Origin: SYFY01 sp031385325
GTDB lineage: Bacteria > Pseudomonadota > Gammaproteobacteria > Pseudomonadales > Azotimanducaceae
Reading direction: 5' to 3'
DNA length: 62,583 nucleotides
Assembly (NCBI GenBank): GCA_031385325.1
Contig: JANNBJ010000189.1
Location: forward strand, 1-62,583
The position numbers and the translations under genes are program-made. The notes beneath the pieces were generated by a model. That model searched no databases. It saw only the letters and a list, made by a program, of their open reading frames with translations, and was not told where the DNA came from. Of this stretch, positions 17,360 through 27,100 are shown one piece after another (the stretch's first letter is position 1; every line of letters begins with the position of its first letter).

Positions 17360-17482
17360 AGTGCGCTCCAGTTATGAATTGACCGGAGTCTAAGCATCGC
17401 GGGATCACGATGCCAGCAACGGGTGTGGGTTGTTAGAATCGGGCAGTGATTTTCATGGTTCGGGTTCCCCCCTGAGGGTTCT

Positions 17483-18292
17483 ATGCCTCGACCGTCGTTA
17501 CCGTCCGTTTTGATTGCTGCCGATGTGCAGGCCATCCTGAAGGATCTGCAGGCCGCGGGCACCGAAAAGAAGCGAGCGTCAGCCATGCGCGTGGGCATTC
17601 CGATGGGCAAGGCGTTTGGTGTGTCTGTGGGTCACGTGCGCAGCATGGCCAGGCAGTGGAAAGGCAGAACCGATGTGGCAGAGCCTTTGTGGGCGAGCGA
17701 TATCCACGAAGCGCGGTTGTTGGCGGTCCTCCTGGTGGATCCCGAGGCGATGGGACGATCCGAACTCGAACGCTGGCTGCGCGATGTGGCGTCCTGGGAT
17801 CTGTGTGATCACCTGTGCAGCGACGTGGTCAGCCGTCGGTCGGACGCCGCTGATCTGGTACAGCGCTGGATCAGAAGTCCAGCGCTCTATTTCAAGCGCG
17901 CCGCTTTTGCCGTGATGGCACAGGTGGCGGTGCATGACAAGAAGCTCGACGCAGGTGCCATCGAGGTCATGCTCGGTCACATCGTTGAATACGCGGATGA
18001 TTCCAGGCCACATGTCCGGCAGGCGGCGTCGTGGGCGCTGCGCAGTATCGGCAAGCGGGATGGCGCCTGTCGCGAACAGGCGTTGTCCGCTGCAGTTGCG
18101 CTACTGGAAACTGAAGAGGTCACGAAGCGCTGGGTTGGGCGCGATGCGATGCGGGAACTGGAGGGTCTGGTCAAGGTGCCAGAGCGTGGGCGTCTGCTGA
18201 GTTCGAAAGCGGGCATGGCGGGGAAACGGGCCGACCTCGCGCCGAAGGCCAAACCCAGACGTACCCTCGCACCGAACGGGAAACTCAAATAG
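17483..18292 (+). CDS. AlkD-like HEAT-repeat DNA alkylation repair protein
   Basis: A 269-aa all-helical protein. VGIPMGKAFGVSVGHVRSMA and the later HEAT-like helices (W.R.....RAAFAVMAQVAV, DSRPHVRQAASWALRSIGKR) match the AlkC/AlkD superfamily of DNA glycosylases that remove bulky alkylated bases without base flipping. The last 35 residues are a basic, low-complexity tail (KPRRTLAP-type) that could bind DNA. ATG at 17483 follows GAGGG. It is divergent from the CMD gene with 123 bp between, which should carry both promoters. Confidence 0.8.
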   Translation: MPRPSLPSVLIAADVQAILKDLQAAGTEKKRASAMRVGIPMGKAFGVSVGHVRSMARQWKGRTDVAEPLWASDIHEARLLAVLLVDPEAMGRSELERWLRDVASWDLCDHLCSDVVSRRSDAADLVQRWIRSPALYFKRAAFAVMAQVAVHDKKLDAGAIEVMLGHIVEYADDSRPHVRQAASWALRSIGKRDGACREQALSAAVALLETEEVTKRWVGRDAMRELEGLVKVPERGRLLSSKAGMAGKRADLAPKAKPRRTLAPNGKLK

Positions 18293-18304
18293 TTCAGAGT
18301 AACC

Positions 18305-19612
18305 CTATGGATTCAGATGTTTCGCCAACGCGTAATACAGCATCGGGCCATCCGTATCATTGCTCTCGTTGGCACCACCTTCGGCATCCGGACTAGATGA
18401 CTGCTTGACCACAACCATATCGGCTTTCGGGTCGATGTAGATGTATTGACCGTGAATGCCGATGGCACTGATGGCCTTGTGCGGATTGTTGAAGGTCCAC
18501 CATTGATCGTGATACGCATAGGTCACGTTTTTGTACCAGTCGCCCTGATAGAAACGCGTGAATTTCTTCGTATCTCCGGCTTGGACGATACGCTGTGCAA
18601 CCGCCGCCGGAATGATCTGCTGGCCGTTAAATTGACCACCCTGAAGGATCATCTGTCCGAATCGCGCCGCGTCGCGTGCCGTGATGTTGAGCCCGCCGCC
18701 GGCCATTTCAGTACCGGCGCTGTCGACCCACATATAGCCATCCCGCTCGACGCCCATGCGTTGCCAGAAGCGTTCCGACACGTTGACGTCCACTGACTTG
18801 TTGGTGACGCGACGAATGATCCAGCCCAGAACATCGGTGTTCGGCGTGACGTAGTGAAAGCCTTCGCCGTGAGTACCTTGTTTTTTAAGTGTTGGCAGAT
18901 AGTCGTACAGGGTGAGTGGCCCTTTGTAGTCCGGGGCCGGCTCTCCGGCAAACCGGAACACGGTGCCGTATCTGCCGATGTCGGATTGTGGATCATCGTA
19001 AATTTCCGAGAACGAGACGGCTGTCGTCATATCCAGGACTTGCTGAACAGTGGCATCACCAAACGCACTGTCGCGTAGCTCAGGTACATACGTCGAGACG
19101 GTTTTCGAAAGATCGACGCGGCCTTCGTCAGCGAGTATCAGCATCAGGGTGCCGACAAATGACTTGGTCGCAGAGAACATCAGATGCTGGGTCTGCGGCT
19201 GCTGACCATTCATGTAACGTTCGAAAATGATCTTGCCGCGGTGGAGGATGACAAAACCATCGGTGTGGGATTCGTTCAGGAGCTGATCCAGCGAGAGCAT
19301 CCGGCCCTTGCGCACTGCCACGGTGAAAGAACCCAGATCCATTGGCTCCTCGGGCAAAGGCACCACAGGCAGTGCGCCGCGCCAGACCTCACGGGTGGGC
19401 TGTAGTTCGCGAATGTGCTGGAGTGACCAGCGGTTTTTCGGGGCGACCGAAAAGTCCTGCCGATTGATGCGTTGCTCGGCTGGTGGGGGGAATCCCTGCA
19501 TCCACGTGCTGTCTGCCGCGAGGGCGCTCAATGGCGACGCCGTCAACCATGCAGCCAGCACAACAGCGCCGATGGTGGTGCACAAAGTTCCAGTGGCGCG
19601 CTTCACTTTCAT
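18305..19612 (-). CDS. Exported serine hydrolase, beta-lactamase/penicillin-binding-like (class C type)
   Basis: A 435-aa protein with an N-terminal signal peptide (hydrophobic core about 10-32, ending SALAADS). The nucleophile motif is FSATKSF (SxxK, Ser-Ala-Thr-Lys); a YxN-type residue lies in VTPNTDVLGW and a HGQYIY motif sits where HxG/KTG is expected near the C-terminus. Such COG1680 proteins are esterases, amidases or D-aminopeptidases, rarely true beta-lactamases. The ATG at 19612 is preceded by AAGGGGAC. It stands 33 bp downstream of a small secreted-protein gene on the same strand. Confidence 0.85.
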   Translation of the reverse strand: MKVKRATGTLCTTIGAVVLAAWLTASPLSALAADSTWMQGFPPPAEQRINRQDFSVAPKNRWSLQHIRELQPTREVWRGALPVVPLPEEPMDLGSFTVAVRKGRMLSLDQLLNESHTDGFVILHRGKIIFERYMNGQQPQTQHLMFSATKSFVGTLMLILADEGRVDLSKTVSTYVPELRDSAFGDATVQQVLDMTTAVSFSEIYDDPQSDIGRYGTVFRFAGEPAPDYKGPLTLYDYLPTLKKQGTHGEGFHYVTPNTDVLGWIIRRVTNKSVDVNVSERFWQRMGVERDGYMWVDSAGTEMAGGGLNITARDAARFGQMILQGGQFNGQQIIPAAVAQRIVQAGDTKKFTRFYQGDWYKNVTYAYHDQWWTFNNPHKAISAIGIHGQYIYIDPKADMVVVKQSSSPDAEGGANESNDTDGPMLYYALAKHLNP

Positions 19613-19645
19613 CGCTACGTCCCCTTGTTTTTCAACCTACCCAGG

Positions 19646-20161
19646 CTACTGCAGATCACCCAGCTGCGCGTCATCGACCGGGCTCTTGAGCCAGACGGCG
19701 ATGTCCTTGCCGAGTGCCTTGACGGTTCGGCCAAGCACCGAGCAGGAGCCTTTGTACCCGGCAGCAAATCCGCCCATCGAGTTCCTGCGCCCGCGGAAAT
19801 CGGCGACTACAGCGCCGTTTTCGAAGAGGGTGCCTCGAACCTTCGTGTACTTGTGATGCCCGATGAAGGCGTTGCCCATGCTCACAGCTTCAACCAGTTC
19901 GAGTTTGAGCACTCGCCCTGCGGCTTCCGTGTCGATGCTGTCCACCAGCACGACTTCAACCCCGGAGGTCTTGCTGAATTCTTCGATGAAGGTCGGTAGC
20001 TGGCCGTTGAGTGCGGTACACGATTCTTTGACCTTGGGCTGCACGTCAGCGTCTTCGCTGTATGGCGTCTGTTTGGCGATTGCAACAGGCGCGGCGACCG
20101 CGGCGTTGAACATCCCGACGGCCAGGTAAAACGCAACGGCGGTGGCTGCGATTCGGCGCAT
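19646..20161 (-). CDS. Small exported protein of unknown function
   Basis: A 171-aa protein beginning with a clear signal peptide (MRRIAATAVAFYLAVGMFNAAVA), then about 145 residues of mixed alpha/beta. The C-terminal part (FRGRRNSMGGFAAGYKGSCSVLGRT) is Gly-rich and resembles DUF4410-type periplasmic proteins, where a Gly-rich stretch follows a variable N-terminal half; the match is weak. Two Cys (CTALNGQL and SCSVLG) could form a disulfide. The frame extends upstream to 20425, but ATG at 20161 has GGAGAT directly upstream and a signal peptide. It probably shares a transcript with the serine hydrolase. Confidence 0.65.
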   Translation of the reverse strand: MRRIAATAVAFYLAVGMFNAAVAAPVAIAKQTPYSEDADVQPKVKESCTALNGQLPTFIEEFSKTSGVEVVLVDSIDTEAAGRVLKLELVEAVSMGNAFIGHHKYTKVRGTLFENGAVVADFRGRRNSMGGFAAGYKGSCSVLGRTVKALGKDIAVWLKSPVDDAQLGDLQ

Positions 20162-20344
20162 GACATCTCCTTGATTGGGTGCGGATGGTGTTGGTGCTAT
20201 AGACCGTCTGACAGTAGCGCAGTTCAGAGCGTGCGTGAAGCCCGGGTGCCAACGGCTCATCGTGCTGTTTCGTAGCGTTGTCTTTGCAGTCTGATCTCCA
20301 TCATCGGGCATAATCGGGGGATTGAAAGTCACTCCAGAGATCGC

Positions 20345-20725
20345 ATGGACCTGGTGCAGGTGGAATATGCCAACGAGGCTTTTTATCTGGCCTTCGAAGC
20401 CAAGGATTTTGCGGCCATGAACCACCTGTGGTCAGAGGCACACGACGTCGTCTGCATCCATCCGGGGTGGGCGGCACTGGTCGGCCGCAAGACGGTCATG
20501 GAGAGCTGGCGATCGATTCTTGATAATCCACGCCAGGGTGCGGTCAGCTTTTTTGGTGCCCAGTACAAGATCCTCGGTCCGGGCCTGTTTGTGGCGATCT
20601 GTTATGAACAGGCCGGGAACGCAGTGATGATCGCAACCAATGTTTTCGCACTGGAAGATAACCGCCTCAGGCTGGTGATGCATCAAGCGGGCTATTGTGC
20701 CAACCCTCCCGAGATTCCGGTCTGA
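20345..20725 (+). CDS. NTF2/SnoaL-like fold protein (DUF4440-type)
   Basis: A 126-aa protein with the cone-shaped NTF2-like pattern: an N-terminal helix ending in EAKDFAAMNHLWSE, then DVVCIHPGW and a KTVMESW helix, followed by four strands (FFGAQYKIL, FVAICYEQ, VMIATNVFALE, LRLVMHQAGY). Relatives of the SgcJ/EcaC group bind small molecules; catalytic residues cannot be assigned. It lies just upstream of the SDR-PhyH-ECH genes on the same strand, so it may belong to that catabolic unit. It is divergent from the small secreted-protein gene. Confidence 0.8.
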   Translation: MDLVQVEYANEAFYLAFEAKDFAAMNHLWSEAHDVVCIHPGWAALVGRKTVMESWRSILDNPRQGAVSFFGAQYKILGPGLFVAICYEQAGNAVMIATNVFALEDNRLRLVMHQAGYCANPPEIPV

Positions 20726-20822
20726 TGCGGAGCGTGAGGTTTCCCACATCTCCCATCCCTGCACTGCGCAGACCTCCTGTATGGCGAAATACTGACGATA
20801 AACAATACGACAGGTGCAATGA

Positions 20823-21617
20823 ATGAGCGGACGACTTGCAGGCAAGGTGGCGGTGATCACGGGTGGAACCAGCGGCATTGGCGAGGCCACAGCCGAACTC
20901 TTTGTACGGGAGGGTGCGCAGGTCGTCATCACCGGTCGGTCAGAAGACAAGGGCATGGCCATCGCGAATCGGCTTGGCACTCAGGTGCTGTACGTGCGTG
21001 CGGATGTCTTGAGCGAGGTGGACATTCAGGCGGGCATCGACGCGGCCGTTGAACACTTTGGCGGACTCGACATCATGTTCAACAATGCCGGCGGGCCGAC
21101 GCAGGGCAGTATCACCAGCATCAGCGGTGAACAGATTGATTACGGCGTGCATCTGCTGCTGTCGAGTGTGATCTTCGGCATCAAACACGCCGTGCCGAAG
21201 CTGCAGGCACGTGGTGGCGGCGCCATCATCAACTGTTCCAGTGTTGCGGGCATACGGTACAACCAGGGCAATCTGCTGTATTCGGTCCTGAAGGCTGCAG
21301 TCACGCACTACACACGATTGGCGAGTGTTGAACTGGGCCCTCTCAACATTCGCATCAACGCAATCTCGCCAGGTGCGATTGCGACGCCGATTTTCTGGGG
21401 CGGATCAGCCCGCGCCAACCAGCTGGCGGCGGATGACAACGCACGCAAACTCGAGAAACTGAAGGCCAATCTCGCCAAGGCAACACCGATGCCTCGCTCA
21501 GGGCTTGCCGATGACATCGCCAAAGCCGCGTTGTATCTGGCAGCCGATGAAAGCAGCTTCGTCAATGGCCACGACCTGGTTGTGGATGGTGGCCGTACTC
21601 AGCTGTTTCGCGAGTAA
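20823..21617 (+). CDS. SDR-family oxidoreductase
   Basis: A 264-aa classical short-chain dehydrogenase. TGGTSGIGEAT (about 13-23) binds NAD(P), NNAGG follows at about 90, the catalytic Ser is in INCSSVAG, and YSVLK supplies Tyr and Lys. The C-terminal loop ends with an FVNGHDLVVDGG motif typical of cyclohexanol or hydroxysteroid dehydrogenase-like SDRs. It probably oxidises a secondary alcohol in the same pathway as the PhyH oxygenase 29 bp downstream and the enoyl-CoA hydratase after it. Confidence 0.88.
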   Translation: MSGRLAGKVAVITGGTSGIGEATAELFVREGAQVVITGRSEDKGMAIANRLGTQVLYVRADVLSEVDIQAGIDAAVEHFGGLDIMFNNAGGPTQGSITSISGEQIDYGVHLLLSSVIFGIKHAVPKLQARGGGAIINCSSVAGIRYNQGNLLYSVLKAAVTHYTRLASVELGPLNIRINAISPGAIATPIFWGGSARANQLAADDNARKLEKLKANLAKATPMPRSGLADDIAKAALYLAADESSFVNGHDLVVDGGRTQLFRE

Positions 21618-21646
21618 GTCAGGACACAATACCAAGGGGGGCAGTG

Positions 21647-22879
21647 ATGTCGATTCCGGTTGAATTCACACGCGATTCCATTGAGGCATCAAACGATGAT
21701 GCGTTTACACCCTATCGGAAGTTTCTCGGCTCCGGAGAGCCCTATCGTTCATTGATGAAGCACAATCCGTGGATGAAAGTACCCGGCCCGGATGATGTTC
21801 TGGAGTGGGGGAAGGGCTGGTACTACGACACCACCGTGGGCAGAAAGCACCCGTACTGGCATGACAAGCCATTGCCCACACCAACCAAGGATATCGGCAG
21901 GCTGAGGCACGATCTGTTTGAGTGGGGTTTTTGTCTGATCGAGGACGGTCTCTCCAGTGCTCAGGTCGATGTGATCCACGAACGTGTTGCGCAACAGGCG
22001 GCCGCGGAGAGAGCGCTTGGTCTTGCCCATGTCAGCCCCGCGCAACAACATGTCTGGGCACTGGTGAACAAAGGAGATGTCTTTGTGCGCTGCATGGAGA
22101 TGGATCCAGCGGCCATCCAGTCCGGGCCACTGATTGAACGTCTGCATGATGAAACGCTGGGTGCGGGCTGGAATCATCTGAGCTTTATCTCGAATATCTC
22201 GTTTCCGGGTTGTCATCCCCAAGGATTGCATCAGGACCAGAGTTTCATCGCGCCGTATCTGCCGCTTGAAGCGCCGGTGCTGGTCAACACCGTTTACGTC
22301 CTGCAGGACGTCAATGAACACAATGGCGGCACCTTGCTGATCCCGGGTTCACATCGGCCCAATGGGCGTGACGGGGAGACCTATGGGGAGTTGCCACCGC
22401 CCATCAATCTCGAAGCGCCTCGTGGCGCGGTGATGCTGATGGACGGACGAGTCTTCCATGGTGGCGCCGTGAATCGCTCGGATCGACTGCGTTACATCAT
22501 TACGAACTCGGTTGTGAAGCCGTGGATTCGGCAGCAGGAGAATTTTGCGTTGACCATGAGCCCTGAAGTCCTGGCCCAGGCGAGTGACAAGTTCCTGATG
22601 CGAACCGGCATGCTGGCGACTTCCACCCGTGGCATGGTTGAAGGATACGGCTATTCCGGCAGCGGACGCACCGGTGACCCGAACGGTTCCATCGTGCATG
22701 TCAGAAGATTGATGGATCAGAACGACTATCAGCGCCTGCCGGCGCTGACACCTGCAGGGGTGGCCGATCTGCCGCCTTCGAGCTTTGGTCTTGGGCGACT
22801 CAAGGAAGCGCACGAAACCTGGCGCGGTGGGCGATTCAACAAACTGCTCGAGCAGGTACAGGATCGCATTCCGGAATAG
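21647..22879 (+). CDS. Phytanoyl-CoA dioxygenase (PhyH) family protein
   Basis: A 410-aa Fe(II)/2-oxoglutarate-dependent oxygenase. The iron ligands are HQDQSF (His-x-Asp) and a distal His in DGRVFHGGAVNRS, with Arg for 2-oxoglutarate nearby (SDRLRYI). Long for the family because of an N-terminal extension of about 80 residues. ATG at 21647 has AGGGGGG six bases upstream; a GTG one codon earlier is the alternative. It is bracketed by SDR and enoyl-CoA hydratase genes, so it probably hydroxylates an acyl or alicyclic substrate. A second PhyH gene lies at 54953-55777. Confidence 0.85.
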   Translation: MSIPVEFTRDSIEASNDDAFTPYRKFLGSGEPYRSLMKHNPWMKVPGPDDVLEWGKGWYYDTTVGRKHPYWHDKPLPTPTKDIGRLRHDLFEWGFCLIEDGLSSAQVDVIHERVAQQAAAERALGLAHVSPAQQHVWALVNKGDVFVRCMEMDPAAIQSGPLIERLHDETLGAGWNHLSFISNISFPGCHPQGLHQDQSFIAPYLPLEAPVLVNTVYVLQDVNEHNGGTLLIPGSHRPNGRDGETYGELPPPINLEAPRGAVMLMDGRVFHGGAVNRSDRLRYIITNSVVKPWIRQQENFALTMSPEVLAQASDKFLMRTGMLATSTRGMVEGYGYSGSGRTGDPNGSIVHVRRLMDQNDYQRLPALTPAGVADLPPSSFGLGRLKEAHETWRGGRFNKLLEQVQDRIPE

Positions 22880-22927
22880 AGTCGAGTTGACTGACAATGG
22901 GGAACACCAAGTCCCTGGAGTTTCCTG

Positions 22928-23737
22928 ATGAGCATTCTGCCCTTGCCAACAAATTGCGAGACTCTGCATCTCGAACACCCGGCACCTCATGTGCTGATGG
23001 TTCGTCTGGATCGTCCTGATGCATCGAATGCGCTGAACACGCAAATGGGCGCCGAGTTGAAACAGATCTGGGATTCCCTCTACGTGGATCAGCAGGATGT
23101 GCGTTGTGTCGTCCTCACGGGCACCGGCGAGAAAGCCTTCTGTGCGGGTGGTGATCTGAAGCAGCGTAACAACATGACCGACGTGGAGTGGCAGCAGCAA
23201 CACGCACTGTTCGAACTCGGCATGATCGCGATGATGAACTGTCCAGTTCCGATCATTGCAGCGGTGAACGGCGCGGCCTATGGCGGCGGTTGTGAGTTCG
23301 TCGCAGCCTCCGACTTCGCCTATGCCGCAGAAAACGCCCGTTTTGCTTTGACGGAAACCTCGCTGGGCATCATGCCCGGGGCGATGGGCACACAGAACCT
23401 GCCACGCGCGGTTGGCGATCGACGTGCCAAGGAGATCATTCTGACCGCTTCGCCGTTTACCGCTGCAGAGGCATTAGCCTGGGGGTTGGTGAACAAGGTC
23501 GTGCCGTTGACGGATCTGATGAGCACCACCCTGGCCACGGCGACGCGCATTGCGGCGAACGCACCTATCTCCATTCGGCAGGCCAAAAAGTCCATTGCCA
23601 TGGCCAGCCAGACGGATATCGCGCTGGGCTACAAGTACGAAATCGAAGCGTATAACCGGATGGTACCTACCCAGGATCGGCTCGAAGGTGTGCGGGCGTT
23701 CAACGAAAAGCGCAAACCGGATTTCAAGGGGAACTGA
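22928..23737 (+). CDS. Enoyl-CoA hydratase/isomerase (crotonase) family protein
   Basis: A 269-aa crotonase. Oxyanion-hole residues lie in FCAGGDLKQ and GAAYGGGCEF; the catalytic Glu is in ALTETSLGIMPG, a position used for hydration or isomerisation of 2-enoyl-CoA. ATG at 22928 has GGAG at 22918. It is the last gene in the SDR-PhyH-ECH cluster, with a strong terminator of the opposite strand just downstream. Confidence 0.9.
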   Translation: MSILPLPTNCETLHLEHPAPHVLMVRLDRPDASNALNTQMGAELKQIWDSLYVDQQDVRCVVLTGTGEKAFCAGGDLKQRNNMTDVEWQQQHALFELGMIAMMNCPVPIIAAVNGAAYGGGCEFVAASDFAYAAENARFALTETSLGIMPGAMGTQNLPRAVGDRRAKEIILTASPFTAAEALAWGLVNKVVPLTDLMSTTLATATRIAANAPISIRQAKKSIAMASQTDIALGYKYEIEAYNRMVPTQDRLEGVRAFNEKRKPDFKGN

Positions 23738-23782
23738 CAGCGGCGTTACGCTGCACCGGGATCACCCGCGGGCCTAAGAAAA

Positions 23783-23810
23783 AGCCCGCGTACCTTGCAG
23801 TACGCGGGCT
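23783..23810 (-). terminator. Rho-independent terminator of the first TonB receptor gene
   Basis: On the minus strand AGCCCGCGTA pairs with TACGCGGGCT around an eight-base loop, followed by a TTTTTCTT tract, 28 bp past the receptor stop. The same stem (one base changed) and loop recur after the second receptor gene. Confidence 0.9.
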
Positions 23811-23837
23811 TGTTACCTCAACCGATAGGACTCGGTA

Positions 23838-26705
23838 TCAGTTGCCGCCCAGGCTATATCGAACGCCCAGTTTGAACATGCGGCCGAAGGGGTTGTGGGT
23901 GTAGGGGTCGTAGTTCAGGTCCGTCGCGGTTTGCGGTGGATCTTCGTCGGTAAGGTTGATGACCGACACTGAGACGAAGAAGTCTTCGAACAGCGTCGTG
24001 TTGTAGTGCAGGTCGAAGGTCACCTGATCATCGATCTTGGCCAGTTGTGGTGCGAAGCGAGCCAGATCACTAGCTGGATTCAGGAACGTCGGGTCTGCGT
24101 CGTCGTACGAAGCAATATACCGAGCCACCAGATTGATTCGGTGTTCGCCGATGGCGTACTTCGCAAACACGTTACCTTTCAGCTCCGGCAGCGATTGGAA
24201 TGGGTTGGTTCCGTCGTTGAGCAATCCAACAAAGTCTCCGCCAGCCGCAAGTAGTGCACCGTTGATGTCGACAAAGTCGTCGGACTTGTACTCAAGCGTG
24301 TAGCTGGCTTCGAACCCGAGAGTAACCGTCCCACCGAAAACTTCGTTGAAGTCGTAGTTGGCGGTCGCATCGATACCCGAAGTCTTGATATCCGAGCCGT
24401 TGATAGTAAAGGTCTCGGTTCTCTGCAACCCGGCTAGCGTGGTGCCCAGCGGGAAGATGTGCGAGCGAAGGGCCCGACAGCTGGTCGTTGCTGCACCAGC
24501 GCCGCCATCAAAACAGGCCTGTGCCGCGTACGCGCCAACAATCTGGGCCGCGCTTTCAAACTGGAGCGGGTCCTTGAAATCGTAACGCCACCAGTCGATC
24601 GAACCATAGAAGTTCTCGTTCTGGTAGACCACACCAAGGTTGCTTGTCACGGCAGTTTCAGGCTTCAGGTTTGGATTGCCGACGATGTCGACGGCTTTGA
24701 AGGCGTTGACCGCAGCATTGAACTGAAGCGCCGTGTTAGTGCCACCGAGATAACTCTGCGGCGGGCCTCGGAACGTTGTCGAGGCAGACCCACGTATGGT
24801 CAGTTCGTCCGTCAGATTCCAGCTGAAGGCGACTTTCGGATCGATGGTTGAACCCACCTGACCACCGTAGTCTTCAAATCGCACCGCAGCCTGAACATTG
24901 AAGGTGTCCGTGAATGGCAGGCTCAACTCGCCAAACACGCCATAGACGATGCGGCTGGTGTTTTCCTCGTCCGTTGCGGCCAGGAACGCCAAGCGTCCAG
25001 TCTGTGGACTGCAGGAAAGAGTGGTGGTGAATCCAAGCGTAATCGACAGCGGATCGTTCCAGGGGCAGGGGTTCAGTTCACGGTTACCGATATCAGCGAC
25101 ATCGAAGTCATATCGCTCGCGCCGGCTCTGTGCACCAGCGGCCCAGCCGATGTTGCCGCCGCTCAGTTCATATCCTGTCGAACCGGTGAAAATTGCCTCG
25201 AACACGAGCAGTTCGTTCTGGGTCTTGGAAGCAGTTCTCGCAAAGAGCCATTCGGTCAGCTCTGGACTGTTGGCCAATGCCGGCCGGAAGTCGGGGTTGG
25301 TGAACCCGGTAACCACTGAAGTCTGGATCGCGTTGGAAAAGGGGTTGTAGTAGGAACAGTTGCCCTGTCCGTGTGTACCAGCAGTATTGGCTGCGGCACG
25401 GTTGCAGTTAGGACCACCGAGCCCGCGCATGGCGAAGGCCATGTTTTCGATGAACATGTCCGCGCCAGTGAGTTCCCGTACCCGCTTCGAATAGCTGGCA
25501 CTAAGTTTGTAGTCGACTTCAATCGCCGAAATCGTGCCTTCCAGTGCCGCGGCAAAACGTGTCGTTTCCGTTTCTCTCACACCGGTCTGTGGCTCGCCGA
25601 AAAATCCGGCTACACCCAGCGCACGTGCGATGGGAATGGCAGCGCCGGTTTGCGGCAAGGAGGGGTAGGCGGCGCGCAGCGCGACGAGGCCAGGATGGTT
25701 CGGCAGTGCCAACCGGTCGCTACCGAACAGTGACTGCGGTGGATAGGAAGGTGATGTCTTCCATTCCGGCAGTTTGGTATTGGCGTACAACGCTTCGGCG
25801 TGGAACACCATGTTTTCGTTGACGTCGTAGTTGAACTGGCCAAAGATTTTCTGGCTTTCGGTTTTTTCTACGAGGTTGTCAAAAAAAGTGTATTGAAAAC
25901 CGCAACTATTGATGCCGTCCCGGAACGAACCGAGATCCCGGCAGCGCGGGTCAGGTCGTACGCCAACACCGGGGAACAGGATGTTCGCGGCGTTGGAAAT
26001 CGATGACCAGCCGCCTTGCGGATTTTGCGAGTAGGGCAACACAGCCCAGTCCCGATCTTTGAATGGAATTTCTTCCCGCTCTGCATACTCGCCGGTGAGC
26101 ATTACGTTCCATTGATCACCTTGATAGCCCCAGAGAGCGTTGACGTCGAAATCACCGCCGTCTTCAATACCCTGGTAGGAGCCACCGATTTCAAGTCCGT
26201 CGACGTCGTCACGCGTGATGAAGTTGACGACACCGCCGATTGCGTCTGAACCGTACAGCGCGGCAGCGCCGTCTTTCAGCACTTCGACGCGGCCAATTGC
26301 AAACGCCGGCATTGCGTTCACGTCGACGCCGACGGTATCGCTGGCAACCTGGCGCCGTCCGTTGAGAAGGACCAGTGTGCGGGAGGAACCGAGTCCTCGC
26401 AGGTTGATGGTTGCCACGCCTTCGTTGGCCTGACCACCATTGCCCTGGAACTGGTTGGTTTCTCCCAGGTTGCCCGAAGTGATCGACAGATTCCGGACCA
26501 TCTCGATGACGGACGGATTACCGATGTCTTCCAGGTCTTCCCTGTTGATGACGTCCACGGGCAGTTCCGCATCTTCGGGCGTACCTTTGATGTAGGACCC
26601 CGTGACTACAACTTCTTCGATGGCGCCTTCTTCGGCGAAGGCAGACGCGCCAGCAAGCAGCGTCGCCAGAACGCTCAAGCGCCTGACTTTATGAAGGATT
26701 TTCAA
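23838..26705 (-). CDS. TonB-dependent outer membrane receptor
   Basis: A 955-aa protein. The signal peptide (MKILHKVRR...ASAFAEE) is followed by a TonB-box-like EEVVVTGSYIKGT, a plug domain (DVINREDLEDIG, GVATINLRGLGSSRTLVLLNG, EVLKDGAAALYGSDAIGG) and a 22-strand barrel ending in MFKLGVRYSLGGN. It should import a large or scarce ligand using proton-motive force via TonB. The start codon is TTG, with GGGGTAAAG upstream. It lies in tandem with a related receptor (27101-30046), same strand, and convergent with the ECH cluster, so the ligand may be the substrate of that catabolic unit (inference). Confidence 0.92.
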   Translation of the reverse strand: MKILHKVRRLSVLATLLAGASAFAEEGAIEEVVVTGSYIKGTPEDAELPVDVINREDLEDIGNPSVIEMVRNLSITSGNLGETNQFQGNGGQANEGVATINLRGLGSSRTLVLLNGRRQVASDTVGVDVNAMPAFAIGRVEVLKDGAAALYGSDAIGGVVNFITRDDVDGLEIGGSYQGIEDGGDFDVNALWGYQGDQWNVMLTGEYAEREEIPFKDRDWAVLPYSQNPQGGWSSISNAANILFPGVGVRPDPRCRDLGSFRDGINSCGFQYTFFDNLVEKTESQKIFGQFNYDVNENMVFHAEALYANTKLPEWKTSPSYPPQSLFGSDRLALPNHPGLVALRAAYPSLPQTGAAIPIARALGVAGFFGEPQTGVRETETTRFAAALEGTISAIEVDYKLSASYSKRVRELTGADMFIENMAFAMRGLGGPNCNRAAANTAGTHGQGNCSYYNPFSNAIQTSVVTGFTNPDFRPALANSPELTEWLFARTASKTQNELLVFEAIFTGSTGYELSGGNIGWAAGAQSRRERYDFDVADIGNRELNPCPWNDPLSITLGFTTTLSCSPQTGRLAFLAATDEENTSRIVYGVFGELSLPFTDTFNVQAAVRFEDYGGQVGSTIDPKVAFSWNLTDELTIRGSASTTFRGPPQSYLGGTNTALQFNAAVNAFKAVDIVGNPNLKPETAVTSNLGVVYQNENFYGSIDWWRYDFKDPLQFESAAQIVGAYAAQACFDGGAGAATTSCRALRSHIFPLGTTLAGLQRTETFTINGSDIKTSGIDATANYDFNEVFGGTVTLGFEASYTLEYKSDDFVDINGALLAAGGDFVGLLNDGTNPFQSLPELKGNVFAKYAIGEHRINLVARYIASYDDADPTFLNPASDLARFAPQLAKIDDQVTFDLHYNTTLFEDFFVSVSVINLTDEDPPQTATDLNYDPYTHNPFGRMFKLGVRYSLGGN

Positions 26706-27043
26706 TCTTTACCCCTATGTATCTCAAACGTTGACTCGAACTTCAGTGTGGCCAAGCCAGTCCATTGAACGACTCATCAATCCGGGGTTTGGCCCTGTGG
26801 CCCCGGATCCGGCTCCAATGGTCATCTCCGGAGGGGGAGGATAGTCTTGTAACGAAATGGAAACAACCTGAAACAGAGCTGTAGAAATAGTGGAGACCGG
26901 CCATTTCGTGGCGTCTGGAGAGCGTGCGGGGTGGCTTGCAACAACTGATTGGCCGGCAAGTTGTGAAAGTCGTCTCTGGGTCGGGTATTTTTACAAGGTT
27001 ACGGGGAACCACGCGCCCGCAGACAATCTGGCAGGCAAGAAAA
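26706..27043. other. Gap between the two receptor genes; promoter region, no gene supported
   Basis: About 340 bp that should carry the promoter and 5' leader of the first receptor gene. It contains short GC-rich inverted words (for example around 26780-26815) but no convincing ORF on either strand. Confidence 0.5.
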
Positions 27044-27071
27044 AGCCCGCGCACCTTGCGGTACGCGGGCT
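27044..27071 (-). terminator. Rho-independent terminator of the second TonB receptor gene
   Basis: AGCCCGCG pairs with CGCGGGCT around CACCTTGCGGTA; on the minus strand the stem is followed by TTTTTCTT. It differs from the terminator at 23783-23810 by a few loop and stem bases, as expected if gene and terminator were duplicated together. Confidence 0.88.
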
Positions 27072-27100
27072 CGTTTTACTTCAACCAGTAACAACCAGTA

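Noticed and set aside
15296..17377. Long plus-strand ORF of 693 codons
   Set aside because: It is a different frame of the AmpG-like transporter and antisense to the CMD gene; composition is Arg/His/Trp-rich with no domain.
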